In this document: in pieces, positions 39,545 to 47,773 of the stretch
Position numbering within the stretch: position 1 is the stretch's first letter
Layout of the letters: every line of letters starts with the position of its first letter
Origin: Rathayibacter sp. SW19
GTDB lineage: Bacteria; Actinomycetota; Actinomycetes; Actinomycetales; Microbacteriaceae
Direction: 5' to 3'
NCBI RefSeq assembly: GCF_030866825.1
Contig: NZ_CP133020.1
Span: 2,170,001 to 2,234,000, forward strand
Length of the DNA: 64,000 nt
Notes under the pieces: generated by a model
The model's database searches: none
What the model was told of the DNA's origin: nothing
What the model saw: the letters and a program-made list of their open reading frames with translations, nothing else
Translations under genes and position numbers: made by a program

Positions 39545-40594
39545 ATGACGGAACAGCAGAGCTGGCCCACGATCCTCAGTTCCCTCCTGGGTGGCGAAGA
39601 CCTCAGTGTCGCCGACGCTGCCTGGGCGATGGAACAGATCATGTCGGGCGAGGCAACGCCATCACAGCTCTCCGGCTTCTTGGTAGCGCTGCGGGCGAAA
39701 GGTGAGACCGTCGATGAGATCGTCGGCTTCCGCGATGCGATCCTTGAGCACGCTCTTGCTCTGCCCGTCGATCCAATGGCACTGGACATTGTTGGCACAG
39801 GAGGGGACCGGTTCGGCACCGTCAATGTGTCAACGACCGCCGCGATCGTCGCTGCAGCCGCAGGAGTGCCGGTCGTCAAGCATGGCAACAAGGCGGCCAG
39901 TTCATCATCCGGGTCCTCTGACGTGCTTGCCGCCCTCGGCCTGGATCTGACTCTGAGCCCTGAGCGCGTCGTCGAAGTTTTCAACAGTGTCGGCATCACG
40001 TTCGCGTACGCGTCGGCGTTTCACCCGGGGTTCCGGCACGCGGGGGCGACCCGGGCGGAGCTCGGCATCCCGACGGTGTTCAATTTTCTCGGCCCGCTGG
40101 TCAATCCGGCGCGACCGGAGGCATCCGCAGTCGGTGTCGCGCAGTTGGATCGCGTTCCGCTGATCGTCGGAGTGTTTCAGACCCGCGGTGCAACTGCTCT
40201 GGTATTCCGCGGCGACGACGGCCTGGACGAACTGTCGACGACAGGCCACAGTCACGTCTGGGAAGTCTCCAGGGGGCTCGTCACCGAGCACGACATCGAC
40301 CCCAGAGATCTCGGCCTGAAGCGCGCGAAGATCGCGGAGCTACTGGGGGGCGACGCCGCATACAACGCGTCGGTCATCCGTGCCGTCCTGTCCGGGGAAG
40401 AGGGTGCTGTGCGTGACATTGTGCTTTTGAACGCTGCAGCTGGCCTGGTGTCCTTCCAGCTTGCAGGGGACCCGACCGCCACGCAGACCAACATCCTCGA
40501 CCGGTTCCGCGCCGCGATGACGCAGTCGGCGGCGGCGATCGACTCTGGCGCGGCCACCGCGAAACTTGACGCATGGATCGCCGCGGCACGCTGA
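39545..40594 (+). CDS. trpD: Anthranilate phosphoribosyltransferase TrpD
   Basis: A 349-residue enzyme that transfers phosphoribose from PRPP to anthranilate in tryptophan synthesis. The glycine-rich PRPP loop G84-T-G-G-D88 (DIVGTGGDRFGTVNVSTTAA), the KHGNKAASSSSGSSDVL stretch and GATRAELGIPTVFNFLGPL are conserved. It is away from any other trp gene in the window. trpD next to the ctaE-qcr operon is a common actinobacterial arrangement. Its last codons lie inside a tandem repeat array. Confidence 0.96.
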   Translation: MTEQQSWPTILSSLLGGEDLSVADAAWAMEQIMSGEATPSQLSGFLVALRAKGETVDEIVGFRDAILEHALALPVDPMALDIVGTGGDRFGTVNVSTTAAIVAAAAGVPVVKHGNKAASSSSGSSDVLAALGLDLTLSPERVVEVFNSVGITFAYASAFHPGFRHAGATRAELGIPTVFNFLGPLVNPARPEASAVGVAQLDRVPLIVGVFQTRGATALVFRGDDGLDELSTTGHSHVWEVSRGLVTEHDIDPRDLGLKRAKIAELLGGDAAYNASVIRAVLSGEEGAVRDIVLLNAAAGLVSFQLAGDPTATQTNILDRFRAAMTQSAAAIDSGAATAKLDAWIAAAR

Positions 40595-40660
40595 CAAGGC
40601 ACGCTGACAAGGCACGCTGATGGGGCACGCTGATGGGCACGCAGATGGGCACGCTGACAA
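40585..40660 (+). repeat. Six tandem 12-13-bp repeats spanning the trpD stop to the dhaL ribosome-binding site
   Basis: Six copies of GGCACGCTGACAA or its GATG variant start at 40585, 40598, 40611, 40624, 40636 and 40648 (lengths 13, 13, 13, 12, 12, 13). The trpD stop TGA is part of the first copy, and the last copy ends just before the GGAGG of dhaL. The unit itself carries a TGA. Confidence 0.9.
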
Positions 40661-40670
40661 GGAGGCTCGC

Positions 40671-41333
40671 ATGGCACTCGGAATCGAATGGGTTCTCGCC
40701 TGGGCGCGTGAATCGGCCCGACGTGTCGATGAACAACGCACGCAGCTCGGGGAGTTGGATCGAGCCATCGGAGACGGTGATCACGGTGAAAATCTCGATC
40801 GCGGCTTCCATGCCGTTGTTTCGGCGCTCAACTCGCTGTCAGCGGACGCGACGCCTCACGATGCACTGCGCATGATCGCCACGACGCTGATCTCCAGCGT
40901 CGGAGGTGCGGCCGGCCCGCTGTACGGCACCGCGTTTCTGCGGGCTGCGGATGCCGTCGGGGACCGCGCAGACCTGGATCCCACGGCGGTGGCAGAACTC
41001 CTCGCGGCAGCCCGCGATGGAATCGTGCACAGGGGGTCGGCGGCCGTCGGTGAAAAGACGATGCTCGATGCGTGGAGCCCGGCAGCGGATGCCGCAGCTG
41101 CGGCCGCGCAGGCCGGCAACAGTGCGACGGCGGTGCTGAACGCAGCGGCCTCCGCCGCAGAAGACGGCGCAGTGCAAACGGAACCCCTGATTGCACGTAA
41201 AGGGCGGGCAAGCTACTTGGGCGATCGGGCAATCGGCCACCGCGATCCTGGTGCACAATCCAGCGCGCTCATCCTTCGAGCGGCCGCCGACGCGGCGGCA
41301 ATGCCGATATCAGGGTCTGTGGGGAACGATTGA
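40671..41333 (+). CDS. dhaL: DhaL-type dihydroxyacetone kinase ADP-binding subunit
   Basis: A 220-residue all-helical DhaL protein that holds ADP/ATP with Mg ions through D35, D37 and H38 (IGDGDHGENLDRG). In the PTS-type kinase, DhaM phosphorylates the DhaL-bound ADP and DhaK binds dihydroxyacetone. GGAGG 5 nt before the ATG fixes the start; the frame is open upstream only because the tandem repeat reads through. dhaM follows at once, but no dhaK is present in the window. Confidence 0.9.
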   Translation: MALGIEWVLAWARESARRVDEQRTQLGELDRAIGDGDHGENLDRGFHAVVSALNSLSADATPHDALRMIATTLISSVGGAAGPLYGTAFLRAADAVGDRADLDPTAVAELLAAARDGIVHRGSAAVGEKTMLDAWSPAADAAAAAAQAGNSATAVLNAAASAAEDGAVQTEPLIARKGRASYLGDRAIGHRDPGAQSSALILRAAADAAAMPISGSVGND

Positions 41334-41334
41334 G

Positions 41335-42213
41335 ATGACTGCCGTGTCCGGTGCACCGCGCGTGGGAATCGTGATCGTCTCCCACAGTGCGCTGATCGCA
41401 GCGGGCGTGACCGAGCTCGCCCGGCAGATGGCGCCCGACGTGACGCTGGAGTCGGCCGGCGGCACCGATGACGGCGGACTGGGAACCAGCTTCGGTAAAG
41501 TCGCCTCCGCGTTGAATTCCGCACTGGCCGGAGCGGGAAACCGGGTCGGCGCCGCAGCCGACTCGGCGTCTGGAGTCGTTGTGCTGTCCGACCTGGGCTC
41601 CGCAGGCTTGATCGCACAAACGGCGCGAGAATTCCTGGACGAACGAGACCGCGAACGCGTCGTCGTCGTGGATGCACCGCTGGTGGAGGGCGCGGTTGCG
41701 GCGGCGGTGGCTGCGCAGATCGGCGGCGACCTCAACGCGGTGATCGCGGCGGCAGAAAACGCTCGAGGGGTGCAAGCACCTTCGGCGGAACCGGAGTTGT
41801 CGACTCCCGGTCCGGCTGCCCCCAGTTCGACTGCCCCCAGTTCGACTGCCCCCAGTTCGGCCAAGCCGACGGGCACATCGGGCGGCTCGACCCGTTATGC
41901 GCGAACCGTCACCCTGATCAACCGCGACGGCTTGCACGCGCGCCCCGCAGCCGATTTCGTGCGCCTCGCTGCGACCTTCTCGGCCCGTGTCACGGTCAAC
42001 GGCAAGGACGCGAAGAGCCTGCTCGGCATCATGTCGCTTGGGCTTTTGCGCGGCGCGCGCGTCGAACTCTCCGCGGTGACAGATGCGGCTGCGTCAGACG
42101 GGGCTGCGTCGGACGGTGCTGCGTCGGACGGTGCTGCGTCAGACGGTGTTGCGGCGGTCGACGCGCTCGCACAGCTCATTGAGTCAGGGTTCGGCGAAGA
42201 TTCCCCCGTGTAA
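41335..42213 (+). CDS. dhaM: DhaM-HPr fusion phosphotransfer protein
   Basis: A 292-residue protein. Residues 1-130 are a DhaM (mannose EIIA-like) domain with the predicted phospho-His H17 (GIVIVSHSALIAAGV). A Ser/Thr/Pro linker (about 160-180, three PSSTA-type repeats) leads to an HPr domain (about 187-292) with phospho-His H201 (NRDGLHARPAADF). It would carry phosphate from PEP via enzyme I to DhaL. The HPr domain contains an unusual ASDGA repeat insertion near its last helix. The start is 1 nt after the dhaL stop. Confidence 0.88.
   Translation: MTAVSGAPRVGIVIVSHSALIAAGVTELARQMAPDVTLESAGGTDDGGLGTSFGKVASALNSALAGAGNRVGAAADSASGVVVLSDLGSAGLIAQTAREFLDERDRERVVVVDAPLVEGAVAAAVAAQIGGDLNAVIAAAENARGVQAPSAEPELSTPGPAAPSSTAPSSTAPSSAKPTGTSGGSTRYARTVTLINRDGLHARPAADFVRLAATFSARVTVNGKDAKSLLGIMSLGLLRGARVELSAVTDAAASDGAASDGAASDGAASDGVAAVDALAQLIESGFGEDSPV
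41821..41865 (+). repeat. Three 15-bp repeats encoding the DhaM-HPr linker
   Basis: Units at 41821, 41836 and 41851 begin CCCAGTTCG. The first two are identical (CCCAGTTCGACTGCC) and the third diverges at its end. In frame they encode PSSTA, PSSTA and PSSAK. Confidence 0.85.
42088..42147 (+). repeat. Four 15-bp repeats inside the HPr domain
   Basis: Units GCTGCGTC(A/G)GACGG(G/T) start at 42088, 42103, 42118 and 42133. They encode four AASDG pentapeptides within the HPr domain, before its final helix (AAVDALAQLIESGFGE). Confidence 0.88.
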
Positions 42214-42313
42214 TCCACCTTTCCTCCTGTCACAATTCCCCCTGTCACACGCTGCGCTGGCGGCGTAGCCTGTGCACACCAGTCAGTTACTGCCGGAACC
42301 AGGGAGTGGCCAC

Positions 42314-42709
42314 ATGTTTGATTCAACACGAGCGTTCAGCGGATTTTCTGTCACCGATATCGCAGAAGCCAAACGCTTCTACGGTGAGGTCCTCGGCCTG
42401 GAGACGAGCGAAGCGAACGGCATGCTTCAGCTCACCCTCGGTTCGGGAGCCGTGGTTTTGGCCTACCCGAAGCCGAACCACGAACCGGCGAGCTACACCA
42501 TGATGAATCTTCCGGTCGACGACATCGAGGCCGCCGTGGACGAGCTTGCATCCCGCGGTGTGACATTCCAGCGATACCCGCAGATGGCAGCGGAAACGGA
42601 TGAGCGTGGTATCTTCCACGGCGGCGGGCCGCTTATTGCGTGGTTCACCGATCCGGCGGGCAACATCTTGTCTGTGCTCGAGGATCCGCTCCCCAGTTCG
42701 GAGACGTAA
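42314..42709 (+). CDS. VOC-superfamily (glyoxalase/dioxygenase-like) protein
   Basis: A 131-residue single-domain VOC protein with two beta-alpha-beta-beta-beta modules (FSGFSVTDIAEAKRFYGEVLGL... and MNLPVDDIEAAVDELASRGVTF...). The C-terminal IAWFTDPAGNILSVLE is a typical VOC metal-side strand. The family includes glyoxalases, extradiol dioxygenases and antibiotic-binding proteins; the substrate cannot be told. GGGAG precedes the ATG. Confidence 0.85.
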   Translation: MFDSTRAFSGFSVTDIAEAKRFYGEVLGLETSEANGMLQLTLGSGAVVLAYPKPNHEPASYTMMNLPVDDIEAAVDELASRGVTFQRYPQMAAETDERGIFHGGGPLIAWFTDPAGNILSVLEDPLPSSET

Positions 42710-42739
42710 AAGGCTGGCAAGCGCCAGCAGCCGAGTGGG

Positions 42740-44266
42740 TCAACTGCCGACAGTCACGCCGCGCGCGGCAAAGAAGAGCATCGGGTCGATCTGCTGCCCG
42801 TTGACTCGAACTTCGAGATGCAAGTGGCATCCTGTCGACAAGCCGGTGCTGCCGACGCGTGCAATCGGCTGGCCCGCCGTAACGTGCTGCCCGACAGTTA
42901 CGGCGGTACCGCCGTCTGCGATGTGGCCGTACACCGTTTGCACGCCTTGGCCGTGGTCGATGACGACCCAGTTGCCGTAACCGCTGTACGGCCCCGTTGC
43001 CACGACCGTTCCGGCGGATGCCGCCACGATCCAGGTCAGACATGCGGCTCCGATGTCGTCACCGGGGTGGAACAGCGCCGTGCCAAGCGGCCGTGACGGT
43101 CGCGGCCCGAAGCCATCGGTGATCGGACCTCGCACCGGATCGACCCAGGTCGCTCCGCTCAACAGGCCGCTGCTGTCGAAACTCGGCAGGTTGAGGCTCG
43201 ATGCGGCGGCCGCGAGTTCTGCCTGCGCGTCGGAGAGGGCTGCCTGGGCCGCATCGACATCCGCCTGAGCGGCAGCCATCGTTGCGCGAGCTTCGGCGAG
43301 GGGAATCGCGGCGAGCGCTGTCTTCGCCTTCACTGCCTGAGTTTGAGCGCTTCGGGCGGCGGATGCGTCGTGTTTTGCTTGTTGGGACAGCTGGGCCGGG
43401 CTCAGGTTGCTGCGCCCGAGTTGATCCATTGCGCTCAGCTTCTGCAGCAGGTTGCCGCCTGTCGAGTCGAACAAGAGGCCGCCGGCGACGCCGCCGGGAG
43501 CTTGACCGCTTGGGCCGCGCACCGCCAATATCAATTCACCTGCGGATGCCGCCGCCCTCGCCTTCGCGGCCGCCGCGTGCTGATCTGCGGCTTCGGCAAC
43601 AGTGCGCGCGTGGTCGTAACGCGACTGCGTCTCTGTGTACGCATGAGTGGCATCACTTAGTCGGGACTGTGCCGCTGTCAGCGCGCCCGTAGCCGTTGCC
43701 AGTGCTGCGTACAGTTGAGCGCTGGCTGCCGTCGACTGCTGGGTGGCCACGGAATCGATCGAGTCGGTCGCCTGCGATGTATCGGCTGCCGGCGTGGTCG
43801 CCTGTGGCGCCGACGGCGCGCTGGAGCTGGGCGCGGGATTGCCGGTGGGCGGGGGAGTGCCGGTCGGCTGCGCCGTCGGCGTGGTCGTGGGCTGTGGTGT
43901 CGGGGTGGCTGTCGGCGTTTCGGTCGGAGTCGGCGTTTCGGTCGGGGTTGGCGTTTCCGTGGGGGTCGGTGTTTCGGTTGGAGTCGGCGATTCGGTGGGG
44001 GTCGGTGTTTCGGTCGGAGTCGTCGCAGGCGTGGGTGTCGGCGCGGAGGTGTCTGCCGGTGCCGGGGCCGCAGCCAGTGCGGCTGGGGCCGGGTCTGAAG
44101 ATGTTGCCGTTGCAGTCGGCGTTGCGTCTTCAGCGGACGCGGATTCGGGAGCTGCCGCGATCCCCATCACGCCGAGGGCGATTGCGAGCGCGAATGCCCC
44201 TCCGATGCGGCGGTAAGAGCCGCGCCGCTTCGGGATGTTGATCGGTTCTGCGTTGAAATGCATCAT
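42740..44266 (-). CDS. Secreted M23 peptidase with a Thr-Pro-rich repeat region
   Basis: A 508-residue exported protein. It has a basic N-terminus and signal peptide (about 12-43, ending SASA-ED), then a Thr/Pro/Glu region with six TETPTP-type repeats (about 82-120). A long coiled-coil region (about 180-350) resembles envelope hydrolases of the FtsX/RipC type. The C-terminal M23 LytM domain has the zinc motif residues in HPGDDIG and HLHLEV and the middle motif VIDHGQGVQTVYGHI. It should cut peptidoglycan peptides or activate another hydrolase. Two adjacent ATGs at 44266 and 44263 both fit; no clear ribosome-binding sequence precedes them. Confidence 0.87.
   Translation of the reverse strand: MMHFNAEPINIPKRRGSYRRIGGAFALAIALGVMGIAAAPESASAEDATPTATATSSDPAPAALAAAPAPADTSAPTPTPATTPTETPTPTESPTPTETPTPTETPTPTETPTPTETPTATPTPQPTTTPTAQPTGTPPPTGNPAPSSSAPSAPQATTPAADTSQATDSIDSVATQQSTAASAQLYAALATATGALTAAQSRLSDATHAYTETQSRYDHARTVAEAADQHAAAAKARAAASAGELILAVRGPSGQAPGGVAGGLLFDSTGGNLLQKLSAMDQLGRSNLSPAQLSQQAKHDASAARSAQTQAVKAKTALAAIPLAEARATMAAAQADVDAAQAALSDAQAELAAAASSLNLPSFDSSGLLSGATWVDPVRGPITDGFGPRPSRPLGTALFHPGDDIGAACLTWIVAASAGTVVATGPYSGYGNWVVIDHGQGVQTVYGHIADGGTAVTVGQHVTAGQPIARVGSTGLSTGCHLHLEVRVNGQQIDPMLFFAARGVTVGS
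43911..44018 (-). repeat. Six 18-bp repeats encoding TETPTP
   Basis: Six degenerate 18-bp units at 43911, 43929, 43947, 43965, 43983 and 44001 encode a proline-threonine-glutamate spacer in the secreted peptidase. Length polymorphism between strains would be expected. Confidence 0.85.
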
Positions 44267-44453
44267 CGCCGGCCAGGGGTTCTCTTCGACGGACGGTCGA
44301 CGGGTACGGAGCCGACCTAGTTCGAGTGTGACAGTGGGTATCAGGTGGCACAAGTGTTCTGCCCAGTACTGGGGGCAAATTGTGAGGAATGATCACCTTC
44401 ATGGGTTGGGCAGATGATTTTAGCCGGCGCGCGGGTCTAGTTGCAGATTGCCC

Positions 44454-44459
44454 TAGGGT
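44454..44459 (+). promoter_or_regulatory. -10 box of argG; probably leaderless transcript
   Basis: TAGGGT lies exactly 6 nt before the argG ATG, and no Shine-Dalgarno sequence is visible. Confidence 0.55.
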
Positions 44460-44465
44460 TTTAGT

Positions 44466-45905
44466 ATGTCCAAGGTTCTGAGCAGACTCCCGGTTGGCGA
44501 GCGCGTCGGTATTGCATTCTCCGGGGGGCTCGACACCTCGTGCGCGGTCGCCTGGATGCGAGAAAAAGGTGCGATTCCGTGCACCTACACGGCGGACATC
44601 GGCCAGTACGACGAGCCGGACATCGGCGCGGTGCCCGGTCGGGCATCCGAATACGGGGCGGAGCTCGCCCGGTTGGTCGATGCGAAGAGCGCGCTTGTCG
44701 AAGAGGGCATCGTCGCACTCCAATGCGGGGCGTTCCACATCCGGTCAGGTGGCAAGACCTACTTCAACACGACGCCTCTCGGGCGCGCCGTGACGGGCAC
44801 CCTGCTGGTGCGCGCCATGAAGGACGACGGGGTCGATATCTGGGGCGACGGCTCGACCTACAAGGGCAATGACATCGAGCGGTTCTACCGTTACGGCCTC
44901 ATGGCCAACCCTCGCCTGCGCATCTACAAGCCGTGGCTCGACGCCGAGTTCGTCGGGGAGCTGGGCGGACGCACCGAGATGAGCGAGTGGCTCGTCGCCC
45001 GTGGCTTTCCCTATCGTGACGCCGCGGAGAAGGCTTACAGCACCGACGCGAACATCTGGGGCGCCACTCACGAGGCGAAGCGGCTCGAGGAACTCAGTTC
45101 TGGCATCGAGATCGTCGAGCCGATCATGGGCGTTGCGGCATGGCGCGACGACGTCGAGGTCGCCACCGAGGTGGTTTCTGTGCGATACGAGGCAGGCCGC
45201 CCCGTTGCCATCAACGGCGTCGAATTCGACGACTTGATCGCCCTCGTGCTCGAGGCGAACGCGATCGGCGGGCGGCACGGGCTCGGCATGTCAGACCAGA
45301 TCGAGAACCGCATCATTGAGGCGAAGAGCCGCGGCATCTATGAGGCGCCCGGCATGGCGCTGCTGCACATTACGTACGAACGCCTGCTCAACGCCATTCA
45401 CAATGAAGACACGATCGCGAACTATCACGCGGAGGGCCGGCGACTCGGGCGTTTGATGTACGAGGGGCGCTGGTTCGATCCGCAGTCGCTGATGCTGCGC
45501 GAATCCATTCAACGCTGGGTCGGTTCCGCGGTCACCGGCGAGGTGACCTTGCGCCTGCGTCGCGGTGACGACTATACGATTCTCGACACGACGGGACCTG
45601 CCTTGAGCTACCACCCGGGCAAACTGTCGATGGAGCGTGTCGGCGACGCGGCTTTCGGCCCAGACGACCGGATCGGGCAGCTCACGATGCGCAATCTTGA
45701 CATTGCAGACTCGAGGGCACGGCTCGAGCAGTATGCGGCGGCCGGCCTGATCGGCGGGGCCACGGCGGAACTCGTTGGACGCGTCGAGCCGGGAGCCGCT
45801 GGCGAAATCATGGAACGCGTCAGTGGCGATGCTGCGACCGAGGCGCTCGAGCTCGCGACCGATATCGCGTCAGAGGGCGCCGCTTTCGACTCCGGTACGG
45901 ACTGA
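44466..45905 (+). CDS. argG: Argininosuccinate synthase ArgG (long, E. coli-like type)
   Basis: A 479-residue ligase that joins citrulline and aspartate with ATP to argininosuccinate. The PP-loop is AFSGGLDTSCAVAWM (about residues 17-31). The length and motifs (PCTYTADIGQYDEPDI, GDGSTYKGNDIERFYRYG) match the longer type 2 enzymes rather than the about 400-residue form usual in actinobacterial argCJBDFRGH operons. It stands alone here, so it may be an extra or horizontally acquired argG; the rest of the arginine pathway is not in view. Confidence 0.93.
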   Translation: MSKVLSRLPVGERVGIAFSGGLDTSCAVAWMREKGAIPCTYTADIGQYDEPDIGAVPGRASEYGAELARLVDAKSALVEEGIVALQCGAFHIRSGGKTYFNTTPLGRAVTGTLLVRAMKDDGVDIWGDGSTYKGNDIERFYRYGLMANPRLRIYKPWLDAEFVGELGGRTEMSEWLVARGFPYRDAAEKAYSTDANIWGATHEAKRLEELSSGIEIVEPIMGVAAWRDDVEVATEVVSVRYEAGRPVAINGVEFDDLIALVLEANAIGGRHGLGMSDQIENRIIEAKSRGIYEAPGMALLHITYERLLNAIHNEDTIANYHAEGRRLGRLMYEGRWFDPQSLMLRESIQRWVGSAVTGEVTLRLRRGDDYTILDTTGPALSYHPGKLSMERVGDAAFGPDDRIGQLTMRNLDIADSRARLEQYAAAGLIGGATAELVGRVEPGAAGEIMERVSGDAATEALELATDIASEGAAFDSGTD

Positions 45906-45966
45906 CGTTTGGTCGCGCGGGTTGCTGCTGGCCGATGTCGCTGCTCGGTCATACCAGCAGCCGGAA

Positions 45967-45972
45967 TAAAGT
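45967..45972 (+). promoter_or_regulatory. -10 box before the nucleoside hydrolase gene
   Basis: TAAAGT lies 6 nt before the ATG at 45979. The intervening AGGAGC also resembles a Shine-Dalgarno sequence but would be too close to work well. Confidence 0.4.
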
Positions 45973-45978
45973 AGGAGC

Positions 45979-46974
45979 ATGACCGATCCCGTCGTTGCGC
46001 GACCGCTGTATTTCGACTGTGACACAGGAATCGACGACGCGCTCGCGCTCGCGTACCTGCTGGCGTCGCCCGAGGTTGACGTTGTCGGAATCGGGTCGGT
46101 CAGCGGCAATGTGAGCGCGGAAGCCGCTGCACGCAACACGCTGGATCTGCTCGCCTTGGCCGGCCGATCTGACATCCGGGTTGCCGTCGGTGCACACGAT
46201 CCGATCGACGGACTGTTCGGCGGCGGTGCCCCGCAGGTGCACGGGACAAACGGGCTGGGCGGGGTCAGGCTGCCGCGGTCCGCGCACGAGCCGATCGCCG
46301 GTGACGCAGCACAGTTTGTGATCGACCTCGCCCACACGCACCCGGGCGAGCTGGACGTACTGGCGGTCGGACCTCTCACCAATCTGGCGATCGCACTCAA
46401 GCGTGATCCATCACTCGTCGGCTTGGTTCGAACCGTCGTCGTGATGGGCGGCGCGGCACTCGTCGCAGGCAACGCGACCGCCGTCGCTGAGGCCAATATC
46501 TGGCACGATGCAGAAGCCGCACGGCTGGTCTTCGAGGCGGAGTGGGATGTCGTCGTGGTTCCACTTGATGCGACAATGGGTCACGTCTTGCGCGAAGAGC
46601 ATCGGGAAGCCCTTGCCGCCTCCGGAGCGCCGTTCCTGCAGTCGATTGCGGCGAGTCTCGACGCCTATTTCGAGTACTACGTGTCGGTGTTCGGTGTACG
46701 CTGCGCGGCCATGCACGATCCCCTCGCTGCGGCCATCGCAGTTGGAACAGTGGTGCCTGTGCGCGCGCCGTCCGTCCGCGTGATCGTCGACGACTCGGCT
46801 GGGCCTGGCCGCGGCCAAACGATCTGTGATCTGCGGATGCTGCGGGTCAGCCCGCAGGGCGTGCCTGGGGTGCGCACCCGCGTCATCCTCTCTGCGGAAC
46901 CCGATCTGGCATCGCACCTCGTCGAACGGTTGAGTCACCATCTTTGGCCGCAGATGGAGGACACCGGTGAGTGA
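45979..46974 (+). CDS. Inosine-uridine-preferring nucleoside hydrolase family protein
   Basis: A 331-residue enzyme with the calcium-binding N-terminal motif D13-C-D15-T-G-I-D19-D20 of the IU-nucleoside hydrolases. ISGNVS-like substrate loop (VSGNVSAEAAARNTL), VHGTNGLGGV and VMGGAAL follow as expected. It cleaves the N-glycosidic bond of ribonucleosides for salvage; base preference cannot be assigned. Its 3' end overlaps the ABC ATPase gene by 8 nt, so the three genes are probably one operon. Confidence 0.9.
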   Translation: MTDPVVARPLYFDCDTGIDDALALAYLLASPEVDVVGIGSVSGNVSAEAAARNTLDLLALAGRSDIRVAVGAHDPIDGLFGGGAPQVHGTNGLGGVRLPRSAHEPIAGDAAQFVIDLAHTHPGELDVLAVGPLTNLAIALKRDPSLVGLVRTVVVMGGAALVAGNATAVAEANIWHDAEAARLVFEAEWDVVVVPLDATMGHVLREEHREALAASGAPFLQSIAASLDAYFEYYVSVFGVRCAAMHDPLAAAIAVGTVVPVRAPSVRVIVDDSAGPGRGQTICDLRMLRVSPQGVPGVRTRVILSAEPDLASHLVERLSHHLWPQMEDTGE

Positions 46975-47773
46975 TGAGGCCGGGCTGCGCGACGCGAGCG
47001 CGCAGGTGGCTGCAAGCATCCTGAATGTCGACGGATTGGACGTCGCCTACGGCCCTCGAACGGTGGTGCACGGCGTCAGTTTCGACATTCTCGCGGGGGA
47101 GATCTTCGGTCTGCTCGGCCCGAACGGGGCAGGCAAGACCAGCACGCTGAGTGCGATCGAAGGTCTCGTGCCTGCGAAATCCGGACGTGTGATGCTCGGC
47201 GGCGTCGACACGTTACGGCATCCACTTGAGGCGACGGCGCGACTGGGCGTGCAACTTCAGTCGTCGAGCTTTCAGGCCGAGTTGACGATCGCGCAGATCG
47301 CCCGGCTTTACGGGGGGCTCTACGGGGTGCGTCTTTCGCGAGAGCAGATTTCCGATGGAATGCGCGCGATCGGACTCGATCAAGAAATGGGAAAGAGGTT
47401 CAAGCAGCTTTCCGGTGGGCAGCAGCAGCGTCTCGCCCTGTATATCGCCGTCATCCACGACCCACTATTATTGATGCTCGACGAGCCGACCGCCGGGCTG
47501 GACCCGCAGTCGCGCCGCCAATTGTGGACGCGCATGGAGCAGCTGCGAGATTCCGGAAGCAGCATTCTGCTCACGACGCACTCGATGGAAGAGGCGCAGG
47601 CTGTGTGTAACCGGGTTGCGATCATCGACCGCGGCCGATTGCTGACTCTCGGTACACCGGCGCAATTGATAGACAAGCACAAAGACGATCCGCAGGTAAG
47701 GAAGGTCGCACACGGAGCTGTCACCCTGGAGGACGTGTTCATCGGGCTGACGGGGAGTGAGATTCGTGACTGA
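46967..47773 (+). CDS. ABC transporter ATP-binding protein
   Basis: A 268-residue ATPase subunit of an ABC-2 type exporter. Walker A GPNGAGKTS, Q-loop VQLQSSSF, signature LSGGQQQR, Walker B LLLMLDEPTAG and the H-loop LLTTHSMEE are complete. The GTG start has GGAGG 6 nt upstream. The layout resembles drug or lipid exporters (DrrA/CcmA-like). Its partner permease follows with an 8-nt overlap. Confidence 0.93.
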   Translation: MSDEAGLRDASAQVAASILNVDGLDVAYGPRTVVHGVSFDILAGEIFGLLGPNGAGKTSTLSAIEGLVPAKSGRVMLGGVDTLRHPLEATARLGVQLQSSSFQAELTIAQIARLYGGLYGVRLSREQISDGMRAIGLDQEMGKRFKQLSGGQQQRLALYIAVIHDPLLLMLDEPTAGLDPQSRRQLWTRMEQLRDSGSSILLTTHSMEEAQAVCNRVAIIDRGRLLTLGTPAQLIDKHKDDPQVRKVAHGAVTLEDVFIGLTGSEIRD

